Notes: generated by a model not told the origin, from the letters alone. Positions 19,874 to 28,430 are shown, counted from the first letter of the stretch. The stretch is DNA of 64,000 nt from Sediminibacillus halophilus (GCF_900103695.1 NZ_FNHF01000004.1:124001-188000); one strand, 5' to 3'. Translations and numbers: made by a program.

Positions 19874-20809
19874 ATGAAAAGGGCCCGTATTATTTACAAT
19901 CCAACATCAGGTCGAGAAGCCTTTAAAAAAGAACTTCCCGGCGTTTTACAATCGCTTGAACAAGCTGGATACGAAGCATCCGCCCATGCCACCACCTGTG
20001 CGGGAGATGCTACTAAAGCAGCCCAAACAGCCGTGGATCGGAAATTCGATATCGTTATAGCCGCTGGCGGAGACGGTACGATCAATGAAGTAATCAACGG
20101 CATTGCCGGCAATGATTTTCGTCCCAAACTCGGTATCATTCCGGTCGGCACCACCAATGATTTAGCGCGTGCATTGCACATACCACGGAATATTCCAAAG
20201 GCGGTGGACGTTATCCTGGCAGACCGGGTGAAAGCACTCGATATCGGCCAGGTAAATGATCAGTACTTCATGAATATTGCCGGTGGCGGAAAACTGACAG
20301 AGCTCTCCTACGAAGTACCGAGCAAGCTTAAGACGGTGCTTGGTCAACTCGCTTATTATTTGAAGGGAATAGAAATGCTGCCGTCTTTGCGGCCGATTAA
20401 AGTAACCATCGAGTATGATGGAAAAATTTTCGAGGATGAAATTATGCTGTTTTTGGTGGCCAACACCAATTCGGTTGGTGGCTTCGAAAAATTGGCACCT
20501 GGTGCGACGATGGATGATGGCATGTTTGATTTGCTGATACTGAAGAAAGCGAACATTGCCGAATTTATCCGCATTGCCACGCTGGCACTGCGAGGCGCCC
20601 ATTTGGAGGATGCTCTCCTATTCCATGCCAGAGCCAACCGAATCAAGGTGCATACAGAGGAAAAGATGCAGCTGAATGTCGACGGGGAATATGGCGGCGA
20701 TCTTCCGGGAGAGTTTATCAACCTCTATCGACACATTGAATACTTTGTTCCGGAAAGCTTTATCCAGAAAGAAGAAGCCAAAAAGACGGCCAGACTTGAA
20801 AATTCCTGA
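19874..20809 (+). CDS. dagK: Diacylglycerol kinase (DagK/DgkB lipid kinase)
   Basis: This soluble kinase returns diacylglycerol from lipoteichoic acid synthesis to phosphatidic acid. The 311-residue protein opens with ARIIYNPTSGREAFKK, then the nucleotide-binding GGDGTINEVINGI and PVGTTNDLARALHIP. The C-terminal sandwich includes NMDGEYGGD-like residues (LNVDGEYGGDLPGEF). ATG 19874 follows AGGGGGAGA and gives the known N-terminus; nine upstream codons are also open. Placement between gatB and rlmCD is conserved in Bacillus. Confidence 0.94.
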   Translation: MKRARIIYNPTSGREAFKKELPGVLQSLEQAGYEASAHATTCAGDATKAAQTAVDRKFDIVIAAGGDGTINEVINGIAGNDFRPKLGIIPVGTTNDLARALHIPRNIPKAVDVILADRVKALDIGQVNDQYFMNIAGGGKLTELSYEVPSKLKTVLGQLAYYLKGIEMLPSLRPIKVTIEYDGKIFEDEIMLFLVANTNSVGGFEKLAPGATMDDGMFDLLILKKANIAEFIRIATLALRGAHLEDALLFHARANRIKVHTEEKMQLNVDGEYGGDLPGEFINLYRHIEYFVPESFIQKEEAKKTARLENS

Positions 20810-20850
20810 CAAAAGACGCACAGCATTTCGTCTGTGCGTCTTTTGTTGTC
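20809..20850 (+). terminator. Terminator after dagK
   Basis: ACAAAAGACGCACAG (20809-20823) pairs with CTGTGCGTCTTTTGT (20832-20846), a perfect 15-base stem with a U-rich descending arm. Confidence 0.85.
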
Positions 20851-21057
20851 TTTCTGCCGTTTTGACCACACTAGGATCAACAAGTTTTATAAAGAATACT
20901 CCAAGAAAAACTACAACTGGACAGAGAAGGATATGTCGAAAAGACTAATATTTCCCGGGAAATTACCGGAAATGTCAGTTTGTGAACAGATATTTTCTTT
21001 CCGTCCCTATATGTGGTAAACTTTTGTCAGCAATTGACAAGAAGGACGATGATAGTT

Positions 21058-22437
21058 ATGGCTAAACAGAAGCCGCCTGTAAAAAAGAATCAAACAATCG
21101 AGCTTTCTTTCCAGGATTTGACCCATGAAGGAGCAGGTGTAGGAAAAGTGGAAGGTTATCCGCTGTTTGTTCCGTATGCATTGCCGGGCGAAACAGCAAA
21201 AGTGAAGGTTGTCAAAGTCAATAAAAATTTCGGATTCGGTAAGTTGTTGGATATAAAAGAAGTAAGCCCAGAGCGAGTGGAGCCGCCTTGTGACGTGTAT
21301 GTCCAATGTGGTGGCTGTCAACTGCAGCATATGAGCTATTCGCTGCAGCTGGAGATGAAGCAGAATCAAGTGAAGAATGCCTTGCGTAAAATCGCTCACC
21401 TGGAGGATGTGCCGGTTCATCCGGTGCTGGGAATGGAAGACCCATGGCGTTATCGGAATAAGGTGCAGATTCCTGTCGGAGAACGCGACGGCGAATTAAT
21501 CACCGGCTTTTACCAAAAGCGCAGCCACAAAATCATCGAAGGCATGGACCGCTGTGTCATTCAGGACGAAGTCAATGACCGGATGGTGGAAGTCGTCCGT
21601 CGTATGGCCGAACGCCTGGGAATCTCCGCCTATGATGAGGAACACGATAAAGGAGTCCTTCGCCATATTATGGTACGGACCGGACAAGAAACCGGCGAGA
21701 CAATGATTGTTCTGATCACCAGGACAGAAGAGCTCCCCCATCAGGAAGAGTTAGTCAAGGAGATACATGAGACCTATCCGCATGTCAAATCCATCGTGCA
21801 TAACGTCAACAAAAAGAAGACCAATGTCATCTTTGGAAAAGATACAAAGGTATTGTGGGGGAATGAGTACATTTATGATAACATCGGCGATATTAAGTTC
21901 GCCATCTCCGCACGGTCTTTTTATCAAGTGAACCCGCCGCAAACGAAACGGCTGTATGATACGGCCTTGGAATATGCAGCATTGACTGGAGGAGAGACAG
22001 TCGTTGATGCTTATTGTGGAATCGGCACAATTTCTCTATTTTTAGCCCAGCAGGCGAAAAAGGTCTATGGCGTGGAAATCGTCCAGGAAGCCATTGCGGA
22101 TGCCAAGAAAAACGCTAAGCTTAATCATATTGAGAATACAGAGTTCTACGTCGGGGAAGCAGAAAAGGTCATGCCTTGGTGGACGGCCCAGGGGCTGCGC
22201 CCAGATGTCATTGTGGTAGACCCGCCGCGAAAAGGCTGTGACGAAGCTTTGCTTGAAGCAATGGTCACCATGAAACCGGAGAGGATCGTCTACGTATCCT
22301 GCAATCCATCCACTCTTGCAAGAGACCTGCGCATTTTGGAAGACGGCGGCTACGAAACCAAGCAAGTACAGCCAGTCGACATGTTCCCGCAAACAGGACA
22401 TATTGAAGCTGTGGCGGAGATTCGGTTAAAAAAATAA
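21058..22437 (+). CDS. rlmD: 23S rRNA (uracil-5-)-methyltransferase RlmCD/YefA type
   Basis: The 459-residue protein has an N-terminal TRAM domain ([21 protein letters not shown]) and the Fe-S cluster cysteines ([15 protein letters not shown] plus DRCVI). The methyltransferase core follows, with [37 protein letters not shown] and the catalytic Cys in [12 protein letters not shown]. In B. subtilis the homologue beside dagK (YefA) methylates both U747 and U1939 of 23S rRNA. ATG 21058 is preferred to ATG 21049, which lies too close to the AAGGA site. A paralogue occurs at 44848-46245. Confidence 0.92.
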   Translation: MAKQKPPVKKNQTIELSFQDLTHEGAGVGKVEGYPLFVPYALPGETAKVKVVKVNKNFGFGKLLDIKEVSPERVEPPCDVYVQCGGCQLQHMSYSLQLEMKQNQVKNALRKIAHLEDVPVHPVLGMEDPWRYRNKVQIPVGERDGELITGFYQKRSHKIIEGMDRCVIQDEVNDRMVEVVRRMAERLGISAYDEEHDKGVLRHIMVRTGQETGETMIVLITRTEELPHQEELVKEIHETYPHVKSIVHNVNKKKTNVIFGKDTKVLWGNEYIYDNIGDIKFAISARSFYQVNPPQTKRLYDTALEYAALTGGETVVDAYCGIGTISLFLAQQAKKVYGVEIVQEAIADAKKNAKLNHIENTEFYVGEAEKVMPWWTAQGLRPDVIVVDPPRKGCDEALLEAMVTMKPERIVYVSCNPSTLARDLRILEDGGYETKQVQPVDMFPQTGHIEAVAEIRLKK

Positions 22438-22450
22438 TTATGCAAATAAA

Positions 22451-22487
22451 CCCTGATTTCGAAAATAATTCTTTTGCGAAATCAGGG
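22451..22487 (+). terminator. Terminator after rlmCD
   Basis: CCCTGATTTCG (22451-22461) pairs with CGAAATCAGGG (22477-22487). A related stem (ACCCTGATTTCG) occurs at 24763, after the dihydrouridine synthase. Confidence 0.7.
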
Positions 22488-22537
22488 TCGCTTTATTTCC
22501 AAGGAAAAACGTTATTTAAGTGAAATAAAAAGAAGTC

Positions 22538-22569
22538 AGCCTTCTCCTAAAAAGGAAAAGGCTTTTTTG
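22538..22569. terminator. Hairpin terminator between rlmCD and the reverse-strand pair
   Basis: AGCCTTcTCC and GGAaAAGGCT pair around TAAAAA and are followed by T6 on the plus strand. It lies 17 bases beyond the stop of the minus-strand gene and could also serve that gene. Confidence 0.5.
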
Positions 22570-22585
22570 TAATTTATCCCTGATA

Positions 22586-22927
22586 TCAGGCTTTTTGATC
22601 AAACTTATTGATTAGTGTATTATCCTCATCCACCAACCCTAAGGCGAACGCTTTTTCCATGATACCTTTCACTTCCTGCGTGCGTTTTGGATTATCTGTG
22701 TAATTCATTTGTGTTTCTAAAGCACTCCGGTGAAAGTCGGACATTTCTCTTGCATTCTTTTGATTCACAACTTTTTCTTCGTCCAGAAGTTCCTGAAACT
22801 TAGAAAAAGAGAGATCCTCCTGTTGTTCCGTCATACTTGTACCATCCCTTAATTGGTTTCGCAAATGTGCAGAAACCGTAAGGCGGCTGTAAGCAGCGAA
22901 TTGTGTATTATCGGGGGTAATTCTCAT
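22586..22927 (-). CDS. Hypothetical protein, 113 aa
   Basis: No family was recognised. The protein is charged and mostly helical, with no signal peptide or membrane segment. It opens MRITPDNTQFAAYSRLTVSA and has a Glu/Gln-rich middle (TEQQEDLSFSKFQELLDEEK). AGGAG lies upstream of the ATG. It starts 13 bases after the stop of the secreted-protein gene upstream, so the two form an operon. A cytoplasmic partner of that secreted protein is one possibility, with no direct evidence. Confidence 0.6.
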   Translation of the reverse strand: MRITPDNTQFAAYSRLTVSAHLRNQLRDGTSMTEQQEDLSFSKFQELLDEEKVVNQKNAREMSDFHRSALETQMNYTDNPKRTQEVKGIMEKAFALGLVDEDNTLINKFDQKA

Positions 22928-22940
22928 ATCTAAAAAACTC

Positions 22941-23402
22941 CTATTCTACTTCAATATATAAGTTTTCATATAGTGTATTATTTGGTGGATAGTAGTTGTT
23001 CGCGGAAATGGTGAATCTTCCACTTGAAACTGCGGATAACGGAAAGCCGACATACTTGATCGTGCCTATCACATTATTGCCGCTGTCGGTTACATATTCA
23101 TCATCTAAGGCTTTAAAGGTTTGGGAGGTGATATTATTTCCATTATTGTAAACCCGGAATGTACCTTGTTGAATCGTGCCCTCTACATAGACGGCTAAGT
23201 ATCCCGTTTCTCCTCCCATCGGATTCACAGCGCTTTGCTGGTTGAAGTTAACATCTTCCCATACATAATTGGCTGCGTCCGAAGTAACCCCGAATATTTG
23301 GACATTTGTCAATTCCGGCGCAGGTGCTGCAGATGCTTTATCAGCCGGTAATAATGGAATGGCCAAGAAAGCAATAAGAAGTACTCCTAACAACTTTTTC
23401 AT
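22941..23402 (-). CDS. Small secreted protein, 153 aa
   Basis: A classical signal peptide (MKKLLGVLLIAFLAIPLLPA) ends in an ASA-A cleavage site near residue 26. The mature part is about 127 residues, Asn/Tyr/Val-rich and probably all-beta (VQIFGVTSDAANYVWEDVNF, TGYLAVYVEGTIQQGTFRVY). It has no cysteine, so it is released or wall-associated rather than lipidated. It resembles small secreted DUF4879-like (YolA-type) proteins in overall look, but this is a weak recollection. It is first of a two-gene operon. Confidence 0.7.
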   Translation of the reverse strand: MKKLLGVLLIAFLAIPLLPADKASAAPAPELTNVQIFGVTSDAANYVWEDVNFNQQSAVNPMGGETGYLAVYVEGTIQQGTFRVYNNGNNITSQTFKALDDEYVTDSGNNVIGTIKYVGFPLSAVSSGRFTISANNYYPPNNTLYENLYIEVE

Positions 23403-23663
23403 TCTTCGTCCTCCTCTTTTTTGGTAATAAATCCCTACATCACCATCCTAACCCAATCTATTACAAAAAACAACAATCTTCTGAAAAATAGGAAGAGTGG
23501 TCTAACTATCTTATTGATTGGGAATTTTATCAACTAAGCTTTTAGTGTTTGATAAATAGTGCTTAAGCATGGTATAAGTGTAAAGGGAGCAAAGCCATTT
23601 TGCTTTTTTTATTTTTGGGATAAGGGTTTGTTACGTCCCATAATGAGAGGAATGGAGTAAAAC

Positions 23664-24659
23664 ATGACAGATAATTTTTGGCGCGATCTACCACGGCCAT
23701 TTTTTGTACTGGCACCAATGGAAGATGTGACAGATGTTGTCTTTCGCCATGTGGTGAGTGAAGCAGCCAGACCTGATGTGTTCTTTACAGAGTTTACAAA
23801 TACAGAAAGTTATTGTCACCCGGAGGGAAACCAGAGTGTGCGCGGGCGTTTGACGTTTACAGAAGATGAACAGCCAATGGTTGCCCATATATGGGGGGAC
23901 AAGCCCGAATTGTTTCGTGAAACGAGTATCGGTGTGGCAAAGCAAGGGTTTAAGGGGATAGATATTAACATGGGCTGCCCGGTAGCAAATGTTGCACCAA
24001 AAGGGAAGGGCAGCGGCCTTATCCGCCGTCCCGACGTGGCAGCGGAGATCATACAAGCTGCGAAGGCAGGAGGATTGCCTGTAAGTGTGAAGACAAGGCT
24101 CGGTTACACAGAGGTGGACGAGTGGAAAGACTGGTTAGCGCATTTAATGAGACAAGACATTGTCAATCTTTCCATTCATCTGCGTACAAGAAAGGAAATG
24201 AGCAAAGTAGATGCCCATTGGGAGCTGATCCCAGAGATTAAGAAGCTTCGCGACGAAGTGGCACCAGATACTCTGTTGACGATCAATGGGGATATTCCCG
24301 ACCGTCAAACCGGATTGAAGCTCGCTCAAGAATATGATGTAGATGGAGTTATGATCGGCCGCGGTATTTTCAATAATCCGTTTGCCTTTGAAAAGGAACC
24401 CCAAGATCATAGCAGTAAGGAATTGCTAGATCTGTTAAGGCTGCACCTTGATCTCCATGACAAATATTCCGAAGAATTCGAGCCACGTCCGTTCAAACCG
24501 CTTCTTCGCTTTTTCAAGATTTATGTGAAGGGGTTCCGAGGGGCGAGTGAATTAAGAAATCAATTGATGAGTACTAAGTCAACAGATGAAGTGCGGGCAG
24601 TGCTTGATGACTTTGAAGGAAAGAATTCTCATGAGATGGTGGAAAAAAGCGAAGCATAA
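23664..24659 (+). CDS. tRNA-dihydrouridine synthase (Dus family)
   Basis: Dus enzymes reduce uridines in the tRNA D-loop using FMN and NADPH. The 331-residue TIM barrel shows [16 protein letters not shown] at the start, the catalytic Cys105 in [10 protein letters not shown] followed by [11 protein letters not shown], the FMN-binding SVKTRLGY and LTINGDI, and [13 protein letters not shown] near the C-terminus. The AHIWGDKPE segment and [10 protein letters not shown] place it in a non-DusB branch common in Firmicutes. It stands alone between a terminator-like hairpin (23588-23610) and its own terminator. Confidence 0.9.
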   Translation: MTDNFWRDLPRPFFVLAPMEDVTDVVFRHVVSEAARPDVFFTEFTNTESYCHPEGNQSVRGRLTFTEDEQPMVAHIWGDKPELFRETSIGVAKQGFKGIDINMGCPVANVAPKGKGSGLIRRPDVAAEIIQAAKAGGLPVSVKTRLGYTEVDEWKDWLAHLMRQDIVNLSIHLRTRKEMSKVDAHWELIPEIKKLRDEVAPDTLLTINGDIPDRQTGLKLAQEYDVDGVMIGRGIFNNPFAFEKEPQDHSSKELLDLLRLHLDLHDKYSEEFEPRPFKPLLRFFKIYVKGFRGASELRNQLMSTKSTDEVRAVLDDFEGKNSHEMVEKSEA

Positions 24660-24762
24660 CGTGGGATTACCTACATTAATTCGTTACTGATTCAGGATTA
24701 TATCTACCAGCTTTCACTCTATAAGTACGTTATTCAAAGCCTAATTAAAGAAAAGCAGACAC

Positions 24763-24809
24763 GACCCTGATTTCGTTAAAAAGTTTTTTCCGAAATTCGG
24801 GGTCTTTTT
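24763..24809 (+). terminator. Terminator after the Dus gene
   Basis: GACCCTGATTTCG (24763-24775) pairs with CGAAATTCGGGGTC (24791-24804), followed by T5. Confidence 0.75.
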
Positions 24810-24909
24810 ATATTGCTTGCACTTCAAATATTATAAAATACATGCAGGGGAATAGAGTGCTAACATAAGTGAGGAAATTAACGTGGGAGGGATAAAACGC
24901 TAGTTCTCA

Positions 24910-25176
24910 TTAATAACCACAAACCTTTTCTTTGCATTCATCTTTTACTTTAGGAAAGCCTTTCTTTTCGCCAAGGCTATTCACCGTAAATTCTTGTGGA
25001 TCGACACTTGCAGAGAAACCAGCATTTCCATTGACAGTGCCGCGAATCATTAAGCCCCCCATCGGGTCGCTTAGATCATCACTAAACTCTACCGTACGAA
25101 TGTTTTCATAGTTATTATTAGACGAATTACACCCAACACACATGATAGTGGTTAATACAAAAAGGAATTTCCACAC
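24910..25176 (-). CDS. DUF1433-like lipoprotein, copy 6, internally deleted (88 aa)
   Basis: This is the last gene of the minus-strand array. It starts at GTG 25176 behind AAGGATGG; the same GTG-TGG-AAA-TT(T/C) start is used by copy 2. The lipobox is MCVGC. The mature sequence jumps from CNSSN straight to NNYENIRTVEFSDDLSDPMGG, lacking the roughly 23-residue helix (DEEAINKAKKTTESYLK type) that every other copy has after the lipobox. The reading frame is kept and the C-terminal body ending in DECKEKVCGY is intact. It may be a shortened functional variant or the start of decay. Confidence 0.75.
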   Translation of the reverse strand: MWKFLFVLTTIMCVGCNSSNNNYENIRTVEFSDDLSDPMGGLMIRGTVNGNAGFSASVDPQEFTVNSLGEKKGFPKVKDECKEKVCGY

Positions 25177-25195
25177 GGAGAATACCATCCTTAAA

Positions 25196-25534
25196 TTAGT
25201 AATCACATGTTTTTTCTTTACATTCTTCTTTTTCTTCCGGAAATCCTTCGTTTTCCCCAATTCTGGATACCGTGAAATCCTTGTTTAGACTAATCGAGAA
25301 TCCGACTTCTCCATTTACCGTTCTATCTACTGTCATGCTTCCCATAGGTGCTTGGTATGGCTCTTCCAGTTCAATAGAATGAATTCCTTCGTAGTTATTT
25401 TCAATAAAACTTTTAGCTGATTCTTTAGCTTTAGATATTGTTTCTTGATCGTAATCTCCATTCGATGAATTCGCATTACATCCTATAAGCAGTAAAGTGC
25501 TCAACAAAAAAGTAATAAGATACTTATGCATCAT
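25196..25534 (-). CDS. DUF1433-like lipoprotein, copy 5
   Basis: The 112-residue lipoprotein starts MMHKYLITFLLSTLLLIGC. The lipid-anchored mature part has the helix DQETISKAKESAKSFIENNY, then the beta body EGIHSIELEEPYQAPMGSMT and VNGEVGFSISLNKDFTVSRI, ending KEECKEKTCDY. The ending is shared by the whole array: EC-x3-C, which could form a disulfide. PMG and a G-x-VN turn are the DUF1433 signature as I remember it. AAGGTTGG precedes the start. It is most like copy 1 in having EEPYQ-PMG. Confidence 0.82.
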   Translation of the reverse strand: MMHKYLITFLLSTLLLIGCNANSSNGDYDQETISKAKESAKSFIENNYEGIHSIELEEPYQAPMGSMTVDRTVNGEVGFSISLNKDFTVSRIGENEGFPEEKEECKEKTCDY

Positions 25535-25549
25535 GAAAACCAACCTTAA

Positions 25550-25936
25550 TTAATAATCACAAAATTTATCTTTACACTCTTCTTTTTCTACTGGAAAATC
25601 CTTTCCTTTTCCGATGCTGCTTACTTGCAATTTATTCTCGGAACCAAAATCAATATCAATTAAAAAGTTTGCGTCCTCCTGCTCATTTACTGTTCCCCTA
25701 ATCATCAACCCACCCATAGGATTACTGTAATCCTCACTAAATTCTATTGTCTGGATGTTTTCATAATTATTTCTTAAGAAACTCTCGGCTGTTTCTTTAG
25801 CTTGATTAACCGTTTCTTCATCGAAGTCATTCTTTACCATGTCGGTCATACATCCTGTTAACAAAACGAATGGCAAAAGAATAAAGAAATGAAATTTTCC
25901 TAGACTTGCTATCCATCCTTTTCCATTAATAATCAC
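25550..25936 (-). CDS. DUF1433-like lipoprotein, copy 4, start codon uncertain
   Basis: The lipobox VLLTGC, the helix DEETVNQAKETAESFLRNNY and the body ENIQTIEFSEDYSNPMGGLM are intact, with the shared EECKDKFCDY end. The start is unclear. At the position where the other copies have GTG-TGG-AAA, this one reads CTA-GGA-AAA, so the ancestral start seems lost. The nearest in-frame starts, GTG 25936 and ATG 25957, overlap the end of copy 3 and lack a good ribosome binding site. The body contains a small insertion (EQEDANFLIDIDFGSENK). Expression may therefore be reduced or lost. Confidence 0.65.
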   Translation of the reverse strand: MIINGKGWIASLGKFHFFILLPFVLLTGCMTDMVKNDFDEETVNQAKETAESFLRNNYENIQTIEFSEDYSNPMGGLMIRGTVNEQEDANFLIDIDFGSENKLQVSSIGKGKDFPVEKEECKDKFCDY

Positions 25937-26264
25937 AGCTTTTTTCTTTACATTCATCTTTTCTATCGGGGAAGCCTTTTTTCTCGCCAACACTGTTAAC
26001 AACAAAATTCTTCGGATCAACACTAACTGAGAAACCTGCTTCTCCATTAACGGTGCCTCGGATCATCAAGCCCCCCATTGGGTTACTATGGTCATCACTA
26101 AATTCTATTGTTTGGATGTTTTCATAATTGTTTTTTAAATAACTTTCTGTTGTTTTCTTAGCTTTATTGATTGCTTCCTCATCGAAGTTGTTTTTATTAC
26201 TATACACATTACAACCTGCCAGCGTTAAGAGTATGAACAAAATAATGAAAGTAATTTCACGCAT
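25926..26264 (-). CDS. DUF1433-like lipoprotein, copy 3
   Basis: The 112-residue protein starts MREITFIILFILLTLAGC, with Cys18 lipidated. The mature part carries DEEAINKAKKTTESYLKNNY, ENIQTIEFSDDHSNPMGGLM and IRGTVNGEAGFSVSVDPKNF, ending DECKEKSCDY. The body is very close to copies 4 and 6 (NPMGGLMIRGTVN), which suggests recent tandem duplication. The start is ATG 26264; a TTG 12 bases further upstream is also in frame. The protein would sit on the outer face of the membrane. Confidence 0.82.
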   Translation of the reverse strand: MREITFIILFILLTLAGCNVYSNKNNFDEEAINKAKKTTESYLKNNYENIQTIEFSDDHSNPMGGLMIRGTVNGEAGFSVSVDPKNFVVNSVGEKKGFPDRKDECKEKSCDY

Positions 26265-26287
26265 AAGGAATACCAATCCTTTTTCAA

Positions 26288-26629
26288 TTAATCACCACAA
26301 GTATTTTCTTTACATTCTTCTTTCCTTTCAGGAAACTCTTTACTTACTCCTATACTCCCTATAGTATAGTCACTTTCAACCCCTGCTGAAAAATCTGCCT
26401 CTCCATCGTTAACATTGCCATCAACGGTTAATCCACTCATCGGACTTTGATAAATGTCAGTAACTTGCACAGAGGTGATTCCCACGAAATTATTTTGCAA
26501 ATACTTCTCGACAGCTTCTATAGCTTTTTCCTTTGTTTCCTCATTATAGGAATTGTTGGGAGAGTTCACATTGCAACCAGTAAGAATAATGGAAGTGATC
26601 AACATTACAGTAAATAGAAACTTCCACAC
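26288..26629 (-). CDS. DUF1433-like lipoprotein, copy 2
   Basis: The 113-residue lipoprotein starts at GTG 26629 with WKFLFTVMLITSIILTGC. The mature helix is EETKEKAIEAVEKYLQNNFV. The body reads GITSVQVTDIYQSPMSGLTV and has NVNDGEADFSAGVESDY, ending EECKENTCGD. PMSG replaces the usual PMGG/PMGS/PMGA, and it is among the more divergent copies. AGGTAGG lies upstream. It follows copy 1 by 18 bases, so the array is probably one transcript. Confidence 0.82.
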   Translation of the reverse strand: MWKFLFTVMLITSIILTGCNVNSPNNSYNEETKEKAIEAVEKYLQNNFVGITSVQVTDIYQSPMSGLTVDGNVNDGEADFSAGVESDYTIGSIGVSKEFPERKEECKENTCGD

Positions 26630-26647
26630 TTTTAAAACCTACCTGTT

Positions 26648-26989
26648 TTAATAATCACAAACTTTTTTTACGCACTCTTCTTTTTCTTCGGGGAAGCCTT
26701 CTTCTAAACTAATTCCGGCTACTGTAAAATCATCATTAAATGTTATGGAAAAACCACCTTTACTATTTACCTTACCATCAATCGTAAAAGCTCCCATGGG
26801 GCTCTGATAGGGTTCTTCAAATGTTATTGATTCAACACCTTTATAGTTGTTTACAATATAACTTTTAGCAGTTTCTTCCATTTTTAAAATTGTTTTCTCG
26901 TCAAAATTATTCTCGTTTAAGTTCACATTGCACCCCCCCAATAGTATAATAATAGTGGAAAAAATTATAAATCTATGGAAAATTTTCAT
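26648..26989 (-). CDS. DUF1433-like lipoprotein, copy 1 (promoter-proximal)
   Basis: The 113-residue lipoprotein starts MKIFHRFIIFSTIIILLGGC behind GAGGTGG. The mature part has DEKTILKMEETAKSYIVNNY and GVESITFEEPYQSPMGAFTI, ending EECVKKVCDY. It is the first gene of the six-copy array and diverges from the lipase gene: the two start codons are only 46 bases apart. The lipase promoter lies inside its signal-peptide codons. By analogy with TilA lipoproteins of S. aureus it may protect the producer against the lipase. Confidence 0.82.
   Translation of the reverse strand: MKIFHRFIIFSTIIILLGGCNVNLNENNFDEKTILKMEETAKSYIVNNYKGVESITFEEPYQSPMGAFTIDGKVNSKGGFSITFNDDFTVAGISLEEGFPEEKEECVKKVCDY
26922..26950 (+). 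promoter_or_regulatory. Promoter for the lipase gene, embedded in lipoprotein copy 1
   Basis: TTCACA (26922-26927) and TATAAT (26945-26950) are separated by exactly 17 bases, with a run of seven C in the spacer. Transcription would start near 26957. The elements lie within the signal-peptide/lipobox codons of the divergent lipoprotein gene, so the two transcripts overlap head to head. Confidence 0.55.
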
Positions 26990-27035
26990 AATACCACCTC
27001 TTTATAAGGAGAATAATAGAGAAAGGAGAACTTCT

Positions 27036-28430
27036 ATGGTTCTACATATCTCCGATTTAGAAGCAAGTTTTATTTCAAACGAAACATACAAAGATAACAA
27101 GGAAGAAATCAAACACATAGTCAATGGAAAAAAAGTTAAATGGAAAACCATCGAAACCATCACTGACAAAGACACCGGCCTTCACGGTTACGTCCTGCAA
27201 AATCCCGAGACAGAAGAGGTAGTTATCAGTTTCCGTGGAACAGAACTTCCGACCACTACCACGAAACAAGTCGAACAAAAATATGTTGGTTCCCCCTCAC
27301 AGGATGCAAGGTTGGCAGGAGCTGGCGGAGGGGCGAAATTAAAAGATGATAAACTGGTTTATGAAACGCAAGACACGGACTTTTCTGAATTCGCAAAAGA
27401 TGTGAAAGAAGATGTGGAAGGTATCGTCCTTGGTAATTCCAATTATAGCAAAAAGGAATATCGAAAAACACCTTATATAGCAAGCCCCTCACAAGATGCT
27501 GCGCTTCTAGCTGGTACAGCTAAGTTAAATCCCCATGATAAAACCATCACATACACCAACAAAAACCAATTTACCGAAGCGGATAACGTCGTCAATAAAT
27601 ATGTAAAGCAATTTGGGGCCAACAACATAACCTTTGTCGGCCACTCGTTAGGCGGCGGGCTTGCTCAATACTATGCGGTGAAGTATGAATCCAATGCCAT
27701 TACCTTCGCTGCAGCGGATGTTTTTGATTTACTGTCCGATGAAAATCAAAAGCGAGCATTAAATGGTGAATTTAAAGATAACATCATTTCTTACACCTAC
27801 CCTGATGATTCTGTAGGGACCTATTATAAAAAATCCGTAGGTTCCGTTTATTATATGGGGGATCCTGCGCCTGGCGGCTGGGGATTATCGAGCCATGGCA
27901 TCAAGAATTATATGGACAACAGCATGTATGATGAAAACGGCTATTTTCTGCCAAGTCTCTTATATGATGAAAAGATTCAAGATCAATTAACAATGTCACC
28001 TTTAGCTCTGAAAAATAGTGGTGTTTCGGACTTTCCTATCCGTATCCAGGCGAGTTTACTGGATAGTTACGCGACGGAGCTGAAGGACAGTGAGCACCAA
28101 ATAGCAGTGACAAGAAAGGCTGTGACACATTTTCTCGACGACTACCTGGCAACGATGACGGAGTTGAAGAGTAAGTACATAAATATGGTAGGCTATGGTG
28201 AATATGATAAGTTGAACCCTTCCCACGTGGAAGAAGCCTTTCGTGGTTTGACAGAGATTGGACCTGAAGGAATACCGATGTTACTTGAAATCGATGAACT
28301 AGAAGACCTGTTGGCAAAACTTCAAAGGTCCCATTTGGACACAGGGGATATTGCTTATAATATGGAAAAAATGAGCAAGGATTTTACCCAGGTGGATCAG
28401 CTGCTTGCCCAATGGTTAAAAATCCAATAA
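27036..28430 (+). CDS. TslA-like lipase with helical C-terminal (LXG-like) domain
   Basis: The 464-residue protein has no signal peptide. Residues 1-300 form an alpha/beta-hydrolase lipase: EEVVISFRGTE oxyanion strand, nucleophile Ser204 in VGHSLGGG, acidic DD at 257-258 and a likely catalytic His287. Residues from about 320 to 464 are long amphipathic helices (ALKNSGVSDFPIRIQASLLD, then ALKDSEHQIAVTRKAV-like). An internal duplication repeats SPSQDA-x-LAG near residues 90 and 150. A lipase head followed by a helical secretion-type tail, with adjacent DUF1433 lipoproteins, matches the type VII-secreted antibacterial phospholipase TslA of S. aureus, where the domain order is reversed compared with LXG toxins. 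ATG 27036 follows AAAGGAG. Function is inferred. Confidence 0.75.
   Translation: MVLHISDLEASFISNETYKDNKEEIKHIVNGKKVKWKTIETITDKDTGLHGYVLQNPETEEVVISFRGTELPTTTTKQVEQKYVGSPSQDARLAGAGGGAKLKDDKLVYETQDTDFSEFAKDVKEDVEGIVLGNSNYSKKEYRKTPYIASPSQDAALLAGTAKLNPHDKTITYTNKNQFTEADNVVNKYVKQFGANNITFVGHSLGGGLAQYYAVKYESNAITFAAADVFDLLSDENQKRALNGEFKDNIISYTYPDDSVGTYYKKSVGSVYYMGDPAPGGWGLSSHGIKNYMDNSMYDENGYFLPSLLYDEKIQDQLTMSPLALKNSGVSDFPIRIQASLLDSYATELKDSEHQIAVTRKAVTHFLDDYLATMTELKSKYINMVGYGEYDKLNPSHVEEAFRGLTEIGPEGIPMLLEIDELEDLLAKLQRSHLDTGDIAYNMEKMSKDFTQVDQLLAQWLKIQ

Larger units (their letters stand above)
24910..26989 (-). repeat. Six-copy tandem paralogue array
   Basis: Six head-to-tail genes of the same family occupy 2.1 kb, separated by about 10-25 bases, or overlapping for copies 3 and 4. 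Shared landmarks are a lipobox, a DEExxxKAKxxxxxYLxNNY helix, a (S)PMGG turn, a G-x-VN turn and an ECxxxxCDY tail. Copies 3, 4 and 6 form one close group, and copies 1 and 5 share EEPYQ. Confidence 0.9.

Noticed and set aside
22451-24809. Similar hairpins ACCCTGATTTCG at 22450 and 24763 as a mobile repeat
   Set aside because: Both are ordinary terminators with U-rich tails after genes on the plus strand. The shared word is short.
24910-26989. Possible CRISPR-like or MITE array because of regular spacing
   Set aside because: The repeats are whole coding genes with lipoboxes, not short direct repeats with spacers.
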